This document shows positions 34,001-45,886 of a DNA stretch of 64,000 nt, in pieces. This DNA is from Beroe forskalii (Eukaryota; Ctenophora; Nuda; Beroida; Beroidae). Under the pieces are notes generated by a model that was not told the origin of the DNA, made no database searches, and saw only the letters and a list, made by a program, of their open reading frames with translations. Position numbers and translations under genes: made by a program. The stretch lies in assembly GCA_011033025.1 (NCBI GenBank), contig WFMF01000064.1, positions 496,001 through 560,000 of the forward strand. The letters are read 5' to 3'. Numbering within the stretch: the stretch's first letter is position 1; each line of letters starts with the position of its first letter.

Positions 34001-37000
34001 GAAGAATACGATTCAAGATTTAAAATTGGCGTGTTCTTGACTAATTTTGCAGCAAAGTTCACTCTGAGAAATTCCACATTCTTCCTGCATTTAACCTAGC
34101 TGACGAATTTATCCTCTGCCATCATGTCTCATAATCTATATCCCGACCTATCATCACGCATTTTCAAATAAATTTTACGCGATGATTGGTTAAAATATAA
34201 TCGTTCCTTTGGTTTAAATCTGATCCATACATCGATGAAGAAAATGGGTGATCCTTTTAAATGTATTGGCAAGTTCAATAGCCTCAAAATTCATAATATG
34301 ATACCTCTTTTACTCTCATAGTCAAGGAAGGAAAGAATCTCCGAGCTAATTTATTGGTATATACCAAGATGAATTATGCTTTTAATTTAAAAGCTATTAC
34401 CATAGCTTCCGAACTGCCCTCTTTTTGAGAGGGCGCCCTCTCATGCCCTCTTTTTGCCCTCCTTTTTGGGTCTTGCCCTCCGAGCCCTCCTTTTTGCCCT
34501 CTTTAAGGCCCAATTTGCCCTCCTTTTTGACCCTTCCCAAAATACACTTATGATACACGGCCTAAAATAGGTCTATTTCGGGAATACACCTTAAAAGCAC
34601 TATCTCGGATTGATTTTGCAAATACACTTTTACTGCATTGACCAAAAATACACCTTTGTTTCCTGAAATTCGCCCATGATTTTCAAAATACACCTAACAA
34701 GCCCTATCTCGGATTGATTTTGTAAAGACACTTTTACTGAATTCACCTAAAATACACCTTTAGTTCCGGAAATACACCCACCCATGATTTTGAAAATACA
34801 CCTAACAAGCCCTATCTCGGATTGATTTTGTAAAGACACTTTTACTGAATTCACCTAAAATACACCTTTAGTTCCGGAAATACACCCATGATTTTGAAAA
34901 TACACCTAACAAGCCCTATCTCAGTTGATTTTGTAAAGACACTTTTACTGAATTCACCTAAAATACACCTTTAGTTCCGGAAATACACCCATGATTTTGA
35001 AAATACACCTAACAAGCCCTATCTCGGATTGATTTTGTAAAGACACTTTTACTGAATTCACCTAAAATACACCTTTAGTTCCGGAAATACACCCATGATT
35101 TTGAAAATACAACCAATAAGCACTATCTCGGATTGATTTTGTAAATACACTTTTACTGAATTCACCTAAAAAACACCTTTAGTTCCTGAAATACACCCAT
35201 CATTCTGAAAATACACCTAATAAGCACTATCTCGGACTGCATTTTTGAGGCGGTCTCAAAAAAAAAAAAAAAAAAAAAAGGTCGCCATTTCGGTAGCATA
35301 TTGCCCTCCTTTTTCGTTGATTTGCCCTCCTTTTTGGGCGAAAAACTGCCCTCCGAACGGATTTTCAAGGGTCGGAAGCTATGGCTATTACAATAAAGTT
35401 GCACGCAGGACTCTAAGGGTGTCTAATTACATTCCCAACGCAGGGTTTGCGGGTGACGGAGACGACAAGTTCTGGACAGTGACAGGTGACAACGTGTGCT
35501 CCCTGGCTCTCCTTGACTACAACCAGGACAACATCAACGAACTGGTGGTCGGGTCCGAGGACTTCGAGATCCGGGTCTTCCATTCCGACGAAATGATTGC
35601 GGAGATAACAGAGACAGAGAGTGTGACGTGCCTAGCTGCTATGTCTGGCAGCAAGTTCGGGTAGGTGTCTAGTGTCTAGCTGCTATCAGTAAGTTCGGGT
35701 AGGTGTCAAGTGTCTAGCTACTATCAGTAAGTTCGGGTAGGTGTGACGTGTCTAGCTGCAATGTCCGGCAGCAAGTTCGGGTAGGTGTGACGTGCCTAGC
35801 TGCTATCAGTAAGTTCGGGTAGGTGTCAACTGTCAAGTGTCTAGCGGCAATGTCTGGCAGCAAGTTCGGGTAGGTGTCAAGTGTCTAGCTGCTATCAGTA
35901 AGTGCGGGTAGGTGTCAAGTGTCTAGCTGCTATGTCTATAAGCAATTTAGAGTAGGTGTCAAGTGTCCAGCTTCAATGTGTAGCAGTGAGAGTTGTCTAA
36001 CCCTAATATGGTAAATTTGCTGCCGCAACTGTTGATTCTTTGACTACATAAGTTGCTTGAGTTGTGTAAAGATGCAAATGTTTTGATGAAGTTCACTAGC
36101 ATTTATCACCAGCAATCGCCATATTAAGTTTAAATGCTGTAATGATATTACAGTACTGGAGTTGATTTTTATCATCGGCAAGCTGGATTTTGTTACATAA
36201 TCTGGAGCTCTGACATCAACATTTCAAAATGTATTCCCAAAAATAGAACCTATTTGAGTATATTTCAGTGTCACCTGTTCCCTGGCCGCATCTGTTATTT
36301 TCATAAAATCGATGGATTCTAAACACCACTTGAGCTGTAAAAACAAGTTTTCAGTTATTTTAATACTAATCCTCCCCAGGTACGCTCTAGGTAACGGAAC
36401 GGTCGGGGTCTACGACCGGAGTACTCGCTTCTGGCGGATCAAGTCGAAGAACCAGGCAGTGTCAATATTCGCATACGATCTGGATGGAGACGGCGTCAAC
36501 GAGCTGATTACTGGTACGAAACGATCGGTCACGATCAGTTGTTCCGATAAGTTTGGTGGCTGGTAACGCTTCAGTTACGTTTATTCAGAGTCAAAATGTT
36601 CAGTTTCGGTTAACCAAAAAGAGTATAAGTTCCAGTTAGTACCGGTTTTTGGTTACAGTTTGGCTAACCGGTCGTTTCCCGATTACAGGATGGAGTAGCG
36701 GCAAGTTAGACGCGAGGAGTAGCCATAACGGAGAGGTTAGTGGAGTGTGATGGGTGATGTGAAGCTGCCGTTTTCTTGTCTTTGCTTTTTTAGGCCCCTT
36801 TATTCTTTGGTCTTTGCGATTAACAAGTTTTCAAGAATGAAGAAAAGTACCAATTTAGGTACAATCTGCGTTCTGCATTGCATTTAGCAACTAGCTAGTT
36901 TTTATTGACAATGCATTGATAAGTGCTCATTATTAAGAAAAGGCTTCATTCGTGCTGATTATCTTCCGCTTCGCAGCTCATCAGATTTTAACATGGATTT

Positions 37001-40000
37001 ACTTTTGACTTTCTTTGATTAGCAGATTAGCCTTCCAGTCTCTTTTGGATATTGATGTCTCGGTAAATAGTTTGATTACCTTACGAGACATATTTAAAAG
37101 GTACGAAATTTGGGGATTTTTCGAAAAAATCCCCATATTTTCGTTCCCCCAAAATTTCGATCCCCAAAATTATTTCCCCCAAATTAGTTAATTGCGGGTT
37201 TGTAATTTGACTAACAGTGCATAAAATATGGAATTCCCAGACAAATTTCAATAAGTATATCAGTGCAGAAGAGTTCAAAACATCTAAAATGCAGTTATTC
37301 CAAATAAAACCTTCTACACTCGACTCGATAAAAGGGATCTTGAATTGGAAATTCTACTACATTGATCACCTCAGTAATATTGACCTTTCTGAAGTTCGGA
37401 TTTATTCCCAAAAGTTACCCTATTTTTTTCGGATTTGAAAAAAGGCGAAAATCCCCTAATTTAATTTGGGGAACGAAATTTGGGGATTTTTGAAAAAAAT
37501 CCCCATATTTTCGAACCCCCAAAATTTCGATCCCCGGAATTATTGTCCCATGTTATTTTATCTTGTAAGGTAGTAAAAACATAAAAATATTCTACACTTC
37601 AACACCATGTTTTAAAATTAATTAACGCTAGTGATTGAATGGTTACCTACTTGAAGTAAACCGCTCCCTGCAGAATTGCAGAATTTATTATAACTAGGTA
37701 ACTATTCCAATAATTAATGATGATTCATTTAATGAATTGATAGTTGCGGTAATAGTGCTGTAAGTCAACGAAATACCTATCAATTCGTTTCACCAGAATT
37801 AACGATCACAATTCTCAACTCGAAATCGGGTAAACTGTTTAACAATTCATAATTTTGTTAATAATGTAATAAATATTAATCTAGGTCTTTACCTGATGCT
37901 CTGATAAAACCACTGTTGCTGTTATTTAAAACTGTTTTAATATTCTCCCGATGCATGACATTTTCCCAATTTACAACTTGAAATTGCCAAATTTCATGTA
38001 ATCTCGAGACTCCCGCTTAATAGCAAATCATTGAATTTGGTGGCTGCTCACGAGGAACTGGCAGATGCGTGCAGAAGTTGCAGTTTGCGTCATCGATCTG
38101 AGAATCTGCCAGTTTAGTATTGGCAGCAAATTAGCATACCCTTACTGGAATTCCTAGATCTTCATGACATTGACCAATCAGCATGTAAGTTTACGGTAAA
38201 CTAGTGTGCTGATTGGTCATGCTTAGGGTAAGCTAACATGCCGTCAATACTATTCGATGATAGCAGCGACATTCCAGCCCAAATCTGCCATGTTCGAGTG
38301 CAGCAGTCTCTTCTTTCCACTACCCTAGAAGACGTAGGTCGCAATGTCTAGCCTTACCAGGTCATATTCAAAGATAACTTCGGGGCAGCTATAGCTGGTA
38401 CGGTGGAGGGGGATTACAGGAAGGATGGGAAGAAACAGCTCATCACTTGCAGTGTCGAGGGAGAGGTGAGGGACTTAGTAAGATGCATGGTGTTTTGCTT
38501 TAATACAATACGATCATTTAACCGTTTACAGTTTTTGTGGTTCCTTAGATCTTTAGATAAATTATCATGGATATTGATTATTATGGAGATTAACCAATTA
38601 TGAAACGATGTCATAGTGAAGTATTGAAATGAACATCTCTCCCTTAGGTTCGTGGCTATTCCCCTGTTAACAAAGACTCATCTCACAACCTAATGGACTC
38701 TAACGTTGAACAAGATATGATCCGGGAGTTAAGTCAGAGGAAGAATAACCTTATCATGGAGCTCAAGAATTACAGTGAAAACACCAAGGCAGGCAAAGAG
38801 GTGGGTGGGTGCAGAGTGCGTCCAACATTCTTTTTTGTCTCATTATTGATTAAAAACGGATAAACCAATGAAAGAAATACATAGAATTTCAGCCGACAGC
38901 CGAAATTATGAACGGTAATCCGAGCATGATCGATTTCATCAATTCTTCACTAAAACTTATTAAAATGACGTCACACTTCATTCCCGAATTAAGGTGGGAG
39001 GCATGACAACGAGTGCTACAACGGAAGTTGACGGCATCCAGATGGGGATTATACCGGCAAACACACAACTACAAACCTCCCTACAAGTTACCACGGAAAC
39101 GGAGAACATGCCGTCACACGTGCAACTACTCATTAATACCACTAATAACACCGTGATCAAGGTGAGCATGGGTGGGAGATAATGTAAACTGGTGTCAGAG
39201 TAAACCACTGTCAGTGTAAACTAGCGTCAGAGTAAACCAGTGTCAATATAAACTAGTGTCAGAGTAAACCAGTGTCAGAGTGAACCGGCGTCAGTGTAAA
39301 CCAGTGTCAGAGTAAACTAGTGTCAGAGTAAACTAGTGTCAGAGTAAACCAGTGTCAGTGGAAACCAGCGTCAGAGTAAACCAGTGTCAGTTATCAGCAA
39401 TGAACTGATTGTTTAATGGTTTTCATAGACATTCCTCTTCATTTCAGTCGGTCATGATATTTGCGGAAGGAATCTTTAACGGAGAAAGTCACGTGATTCA
39501 CCCGCCTCCCAGCAACATCTCATCAGCTCTGAGTGTGCCGATATTTCCGCCAAAAGACGTGCCGATAGACCTCCACGTGAAAACCTTCGTCGGGTAATCC
39601 ACCGTGATTTCATGAATTATTTCGGAGAGCTATTGAATTATTGAGTAGCATAGTATCATTTTCATCGATAAGGAGTTTCAAAAGAAACAAGATGAAATAT
39701 GAACTTATCAGTTCATCAATCCCGTACCTTCCCAATCCCGTAACCCCCCCCCCACTCGGACACAAGAACAGCACGCAGTACCACGTGTTTGAGTTGTCCC
39801 GGCAGCTGCCCCGCTTCACCCTCTACATCCACGCGCCCCCCAACACCCCCAAACCTGCCTCATTCGTCACCTTCCCTGTCAACGAGAGGATCAACAGGGT
39901 CGTCATGTGGCTCAACCAGAACTTCCTGCTCGACGAGGAGGTTAGCACTGTGAGTTGCACTGCCCACAGCAACCTGTAGCAACCAACAGCAACAAGTGGT

Positions 40001-43000
40001 TGTCAAAGCAACCTATAGCAACCAGTGGTTGTCAGCCAACCTATAGCAACCAGTGGTTGTCAAAGCAACCCATAACAACCAATGGTTTCTGAAAGCAACC
40101 CGTAGTTTAGTAGTAACGAGTGATTTTTATAGCAACCCATTGCAAGTAAAATTGTTGCCAAAGCAAGGTTCATAGCAAAAAGTTGTCAATGCAACCCATT
40201 AGGTTCAAGCAACTCAAATGCTAAAGAGCTGAAGCAACCTAGGTTTCCTTGCGTTGCTCCTGAATTTTTCCATGTTTCTGTCCATGTTGTCTGACAACCT
40301 TTTATGATAATTTAATCTTGTAATGAATCAATTAATGCTAACTTATTATCTAATTGTTACTCATACCAACGCTTAAATAGCATCTTTCTGTTATAGACAT
40401 CATTATTCTGCTATATTAGATTCTTACATTGACATTGTTGTACCATTAAGCTATCCTTGCGACAAGATTATAAAGATTATAAAATACTCTAGGTAATTAT
40501 TGGTTTATTGTGAATGTACATACGTTCAAAGCATAGCATTTGCAACCATTGGATTCATGTGTGAGAATCGCTCTTTTATGCTCATTGGATAGTTGGTTTG
40601 TGTTATTAATGATACAGAAGAATAGTGTCACTACACCACAATACAAATCCCTTGATAATACCCATAATAATTGGATTTGATTAAGTTGCATAGATTTATC
40701 TCATTCACTACATTCCACCCTCAAGTATGTATGTTGAGTATTCCATTGTACTATAGCATTTATTTTATATCATTCAAAATCCTTGGCTCGGTTGCAGATA
40801 AAAAGTAAAAAAGTGAGTGTATTTAATCTTACAAATATCCATTAACTCCTTCAGATATCTGCTGACACGGAACTGGACCTGAAGTTACTCGCTCTCAGGA
40901 CCGGATCTCCACTCTTCTTCCACATGGTTCCAGGTCAGTCATGTGACATATTTTCAAATAACTTAATGATGGAATTTCAAACGCTATTTTTATACATTTT
41001 GTGAAGGAATAGTCAAGTTTAATTTCAGAAAAGTTCATTTCGTGCTTATAAAGTTATAAAATCCACATCTGTTATACAATCGCATTTTTAACATTTTAGA
41101 TATTATTAGATTTCAACTTTTTAGATTTACTGTATTAAAAGCATTATTTGCGATCTCAGGAACTGTGACCATTCACTGCGATGATATTGATTTGGTGGGT
41201 GATATCGTTCAGGCTGTGGGGGCCTCTCTGAACATTGAGAACCTCACATCCACTGCCGTGTACCCTGCCTTCATCGAGGAGCTAAGGGAGGTAATTTACT
41301 AATTCTTATGGGCACAAAATAATTGGTCTAGGAACCCAATTATTCTTAGGAACTTTTATTCATCGAGGAGCTATTAGGGAGGTAATTGATATCTTTAATT
41401 GGCGCAAAATAATTGGCTTAGAACTCAATTATTCTTAGGAACTTTTATTTTCCCATTTTAAATGCCCTTTTTTTATTTAATTTTCTCTTCTTGGTGTAAC
41501 CACAGTCTACTCATTCATTCCTCACAACCCCCCCCTTTCCCCTCCTCAGTCATCTAAACTTCTAAAGAACTTCCAACTTCTTACAATCACTTCGGGTTCT
41601 CTTCTCTGATGTCTTGACGTCTCATCCCCCTTCCCATTCCTCTTTTCATCGCTCTTGTCATATCATCCCTATTCTCATTCCCTCTTCTCACCCCATCCCC
41701 TGTCATCACTCCGCAACCTTTTCTCACCCTTCCTTTCTACTCCAGGTGTTGGTGAAAGTGGATGAGTTTCACGCAGTGCGACAGAAACTCACAGCTGAGA
41801 TGGCCGATCACAGCAACATAATCAGGAGTCTGGTAGTGCGAGCAGAGGACGCGAGACTCATGAACGATATGAACAGCATGAAACAGAGCTACCTCAAGTT
41901 ATACGATCTGAACCGGTTAGTGAACAGCATGGAACTCAGGTCACCATACATATTATGGAGCTATGGTACATTCTTTATGCACGGGATTCATATATTGACC
42001 ATTTTGACCCTGACTATTATTATCTATAGATTATTAAACTCAATATAGAACCAACATGGTTGTTGGTTATCTGGTTTTCTCCAAAATGCAACACCTTTAG
42101 ATTTGCAACAAGAATTACAACAGGTCTGCCGTACAAAAACTTTTCAGAGCAGGTCCTTCACGCTTTATTAATCCCATGTAATATATATTTATTTTCATTA
42201 AAATCGCACTCTCTCCTGATGTAACATGTTGTCGTCTCGCTCTCTCGAGGGAGGTATTTCTTTTGTGTTCCTCCCAGTTCTCAATTCTCTGTTTTAAATG
42301 ACAGAGGCGCCCCCTTTTGTCTTTTCCCCTCCTACGATGCCTTCATTTAGTATAATGGAGCAATGTTTATTATAATATATGATGTTTCGCTTGATTCAAA
42401 GTGCACCAATCACCGAGCTTCAATTCTTTTATCGGGCCAATAAGAGCTTGCTCTCATTACTCTCCCTCAACCAATAGGTGATATAAACTTTTCAAAGTTC
42501 CCATTTTAACTTGTATCAACCTGCTATTTTGCTGGGTGTATTTTGATATATTACAGCTTAATAACAAGTGGCAAATCCACAATACCTATAGCAAATCCAG
42601 ATGTACCAAATCCAGAATGTGGCAAATCCAGAATGTAGCAAATCCAAAATTAAAGAATACAGAAAATCCAGAATATTATCATACCTACGATTGTCATGTA
42701 AATGATCATACATGTAAAATCTTCTTTTCAAGCCGCAACAGCAGCTCGTTGCGAATGAAATGTGAATTAACGAATATTCACGTTTCTAAATTATGAAATT
42801 AGGACTCTATTTGTTATTTAACCTATTATGCCCTAAATAAAACTTTTTTCCCTCGTTTCAGGGATCTGATAAACGGTTACAACATCCGCTGTAACAACCA
42901 CTCCGAACTACTGACGTGTCTGAAGGTCGTAAATCAGGTAAAGATAAGAGGGTTTATGGTCCTTTTCAGCTTTTGTTTTTCGCTAAGAATTGCATTTATC

Positions 43001-44029
43001 TAGTTACAAACAAGATTCAATTATTTTATTTATTTTCTGTTTCTCATTAGATATTTTTCGTTGAATACTAATATTATCGACAATGTTCTACTGACGTCTT
43101 CAAGTTATATTTTCGTCTTAAGTTTTCATTTTGGCCACGTTTTGTACGTCCATGCCAAAATAGAAGTTTCATGAAAATGCACCAATGCTCATTGCTCAAT
43201 TCTAAATTCTATTTCATCAACTTTTTATTGGTGAAAATGTCACCGGAACATCAATAAAACCTTATTTAGTACCCGATGCTGCCAAGTATTTAACTTAGTA
43301 GCTTGGATCATTTACCTCTGAGAGCTATTTATTAGAATATTAGATACCTACATTTTGGTAGTTTAACTGTTTCCCTATCCATTTTCTTTTCTGCCTTGGA
43401 ATAAGTTTTAGATAAAAAGATATACAGTTCTGAGAATAAGTATCAGCGTAAAAAGTCACGTTTCAATTAGTCAAATTCCATGCTAAATAATAAATTTAAA
43501 AAATTCATGCTGGATTCCTTTATAATTCTAATGAGCATTCGATCAAATTTACATAATATGATAAATATTAAACGGTCACAAGAACAAATAAAACCTTATT
43601 TGGTACTCAGATTTCAAGCATTCAGTAGCAACTGCTCGGCGGTTTTGGAGGCCAATAGCTGCGTTCGTACGCATCTTAGATGATTGTATTACTAATAAAA
43701 TTCTTTTTATGGCTGGAAACCGCTGGAAATGCGATATCAGAAATTATTGCACTCGGCTTTCTCTTCGTGCAATTATTTGGTTATGTTAACACTCGGCCTG
43801 CTTCTCGTGCGACTATACAAAATATTGGACTCGACAACGCATCGTGCTGTAAAGTGCTACAAGCACCCTATCCGCTGAATCTGCATCTCGTTTATTTCAG
43901 GCAATCCAGAAAGCTGGTCGTCTACGTGTCGGAAGACCCAAGACCCAAGTCATAACATCGTGCAGAAACGCAATCAAACAAAACGACGTTGAGAAACTCT
44001 TTAAAATAATTGAGAGTGGGGGCAGTTGA
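31059..44029 (+). CDS. BBS2: BBS2, core subunit of the BBSome
   Basis: Seventeen exons total 2178 bases, i.e. 725 residues plus stop: 31059-31175, 32358-32471, 32813-32928, 33576-33670, 35444-35660, 36380-36513, 36689-36735, 38361-38465, 38648-38800, 38994-39161, 39448-39593, 39760-39940, 40855-40933, 41160-41290, 41746-41915, 42862-42937 and 43901-44029. Phases agree throughout, and length and exon number match the vertebrate gene. The N-terminal half is a beta-propeller ([96 protein letters not shown]). Next come a coiled segment ([15 protein letters not shown]), a GAE/platform region ([26 protein letters not shown]) and a helical end ([36 protein letters not shown]). The BBSome carries membrane proteins in and out of cilia, and BBS2 pairs with BBS7 in its upper lobe. 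The intron before exon 12 ends in GG instead of AG. Intron 4 holds a 985-bp transposon. Confidence 0.97.
32192..32339. mobile_element. CpG-rich inverted-repeat element just before BBS2 exon 2
   Basis: Imperfect inverted arms of about 62-69 bp at 32192-32253 and 32271-32339. Both read GGCGTGTC...GTGCGC(A/G)GCTTTTTCAT from the outside in, and the loop is 17 bp. The right arm ends 18 bp before exon 2, so the hairpin overlaps the branch-point and acceptor zone. Its high CpG content contrasts with the surrounding intron. Confidence 0.75.
34400..35384. mobile_element. 985-bp non-autonomous TIR transposon in BBS2 intron 4
   Basis: Terminal inverted repeats CCATAGCTTCCGA (left) and TCGGAAGCTATGG (right) are flanked by the identical 6-bp CTATTA at 34394-34399 and 35385-35390, a convincing target-site duplication. 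Inside, both ends carry several copies of GCCCTCCTTTTT. The middle is a ~104-bp tandem array followed by a 22-A run. No transposase is encoded. The superfamily is not clear to me. Confidence 0.85.
34540..35255. repeat. ~104-bp tandem array inside the TIR transposon
   Basis: Six to seven copies. The marker GCCCTATCTCGGATTG starts at 34701, 34809, 34913 and 35016, and as GCACTATCTCGG at 35120 and 35224, giving spacings of 103-108 bp. The unit also contains AAAATACACC several times. Confidence 0.9.
35630..35970 (+). repeat. Array of exon-end plus splice-donor copies after BBS2 exon 5
   Basis: The genuine exon 5 end (GGCAGCAAGTTCGG) with donor GTAGGT at 35661 is followed by seven further copies of a 38-51 bp unit. 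Each ends in a GTAGGT or close variant: 35699, 35737, 35781, 35819, 35870, 35908 and 35952. Some copies keep the exon-like GGCAGCAAGTTCGG, others have TCAGTAAGTTCGG. Confidence 0.92.
37080..37545. repeat. Two direct copies of a GGGGATTTTT/AAAATCCCC fold-back
   Basis: At about 37108-37185 and 37463-37545 the sequence ACGAAATTTGGGGATTTTT is followed by its near inverse and then CCCCCAAAATTTCGATCCCC. A related fragment occurs at about 16728-16765. It looks like a dispersed short repeat family. Confidence 0.65.
39185..39390. repeat. 16-bp minisatellite after BBS2 exon 10
   Basis: About a dozen imperfect copies of TAAACCAGTGTCAGAG begin 24 bp downstream of the exon 10 donor. Confidence 0.88.
39966..40215. 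repeat. AGCAACC-rich minisatellite after BBS2 exon 12
   Basis: Diverged tandem copies of about 30 bp built on AGCAACCAGTGGTTGTCAAA. Each copy contains a short internal inverted repeat (AACCA/TGGTT). Confidence 0.75.
41272..41455 (+). repeat. Two copies of the BBS2 exon 14 end with donor
   Basis: The end of exon 14 (TCATCGAGGAGCTAAGGGAG, donor GTAATT at 41291) plus about 70 bp of intron recurs 91 bp later (TCATCGAGGAGCTATTAGGG, then AGGTAATT, GT at 41382). The downstream intron part GCACAAAATAATTGG is also repeated. Confidence 0.88.
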
Positions 44030-45383
44030 TTCGCCAGCGGTAATTTAAGAATTAATTATCCATAATATGTAATATGTAAATATCATAATGTACATCATGT
44101 GTATTTGTACATAGTTTTATTTAAATGGTAAATTATTATCAGAGTTTTGGGTTCAGTGTGGAGTCGAAGGCCGTTCGTTTTCAGTTTTCAGACATAATTA
44201 GATATTAGAGCTTTAGAGTATTAGCCTGGTGCTATGATATTGTAACTAATTTGATCTACAATCGCGATCTGTAAAACTAAGCAAAATCGCACATTACCCC
44301 GTAGTTGAAATATTCGCATTTCTCCTATTTTGTCAGGAATTAACTCCACCCTGCTTCTTATAGAAAACATTCCTCGTGCACATATCGAATCAAATTCACG
44401 TGAGTATTATGATCATGTACTGTGTAGTTTCCACCTTCGATTTTCTAATTTATTTAAAAGTCGTATTTCTGGTGAAAATGGCAAATATCGCTGTCACAAT
44501 CACACAGTCAATATGGAACTACTTAAAGCGCACACGCGAAAAGAAATTTGTTGATTTGTTTGCGCAACCGTTGAATTAATTCGCGCGCGCGCACTGCCCA
44601 CTTTGCTGCGCGCGTGCGCTCAATTTGTTGCGCGCGCCATAGTTTAATTCAAAATTGCCATACACTGTCTGTCTGACTCTGCGAGTCGGGGCGCGCGCAG
44701 GGGGCTAGGCAACGCCTGGGAAATTCAAAATATGATTGCCTGGTGATAACCTGCTACGTATACACTATACCCCTGTTTTCGTCGCGCAGTGTGCTCCCTC
44801 AGATAGGAATAAGTGATACCCTCACCTTAATGTGGGCGTGGGTAGGTGATCATAATGCCAGACCTATAGCTATGCTGATTTAAGTTTAAATCACAATAAC
44901 TTATAAAAAGACTTTTATACTGGTCTGAAAGAAGAATGGTATTAAGAATCAATATTGAATATATATCAAAGGTAATGTACAAAATCCAAGATCACCTAAA
45001 TGAATGTCTATATCTATATACCACTTACCACTAACAGATTGTATACAGTGTGCCAAATGCAAGACCAAAAAACAGGATCAAAAGCAGTCTGGTAAATAAG
45101 CTGTCTTAGATGCTAGAAGCTAAATCACTTATCTAGCTAAACAACACTACGATAAGTCAAAGGCTCAATAGTAATTCTTTAAGTAATTACTCAACTGCTT
45201 AAATTATTTGATAATTCATATTGACAGAAGTTACTTTTTATCACACTGTGTATGTATATTTTGGTTTTTGATGTTTTATTTATTTTCATGGTTATCACAA
45301 GGTCTGCATGAAGTTTTTACTTTCTATCCAGTTTTAATTGTTATTTCACTGCTATCTCATAAAACTATCAACAGTTCTAGATT
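44030..45383. other. Spacer between BBS2 and the Penelope-like element
   Basis: AT-rich sequence with a CpG-rich fold-back at about 44571-44655 (GAATTAATTCGCGCGCGCGC and an imperfect inverse ending TTTAATTCAA). Short open frames at 44330-44579 overlap each other and have no recognisable product. The BBS2 3' UTR should lie at its start. Confidence 0.5.
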
Positions 45384-45396
45384 AATTCTGTTATTT
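45384..45396. repeat. Target-site duplication, left copy
   Basis: AATTCTGTTATTT. It is identical to 49478-49490, directly beyond the right end of the Penelope-like element. Confidence 0.85.
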
Positions 45397-45886
45397 TTTT
45401 TTTCTCTCTTGGTCTAGTCGATTTATTGTGTCTAGCTCAGTTATGTAGGTATTTTTGCTATTATTGTTAACTTTTTAAGGTAGGTATTTTTATTGTTTTA
45501 GTATTAATTGCTTTGATAGTTTGGATTGCTTTGATAGTTTGGATTGCTTGAATTTTGTTTTAGGGTTTTTAATTCATTTTTTAAGGAGCTTTTCACTTTC
45601 ATATCATTAGGTTTCACACTTTCACATCATAAGGGTTTGTTATTCATAATTTCCAGGGAGGTTTTCACTGATATCATGAATTTTGTTCATATTATATCAT
45701 TTCACATCATGATAATCATTTTCACATCATAATCTCAGAATGTTGTGTAACACTATGTGGAGTTCCTGAAGAAGAGATATTTTTAATATCTTGAAACTGA
45801 CAGTAGAATAGTGGTTCATAGTGTGTGGGTTTGATTTCATTATTGAGATTTCTGTGTTTCACTGCAATGATCAATCATATCGAACA
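45397..45886 (+). repeat. PLE left direct repeat
   Basis: It matches 48990-49477 at about 99%. It contains an internal 18-bp repeat (TTTGATAGTTTGGATTGC, two to three copies near 45513-45550), a hammerhead motif and the first ATG of the coding region (45867). Confidence 0.93.
45750..45824 (+). ncRNA. Type I hammerhead ribozyme motif, left repeat
   Basis: Stem I outer part ACACTATG (45750-45757) pairs with CATAGTGT (45817-45824). After an internal loop, GTTC (45762-45765) pairs with GAAT (45806-45809). The core CTGAAGA (45766-45772) fits the CUGANGA consensus. Stem II is AGATATT/AATATCT with a TTT loop, plus one extra A-T pair and a bulged G next to the core. GAAA lies at 45793-45796. Stem III is a very short ACT/AGT with a GAC loop. 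The predicted cleavage trinucleotide GTA places the cut between 45805 and 45806. Such short-stem-III hammerheads are established in Penelope-like elements, where they usually act better as dimers. Confidence 0.85.
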
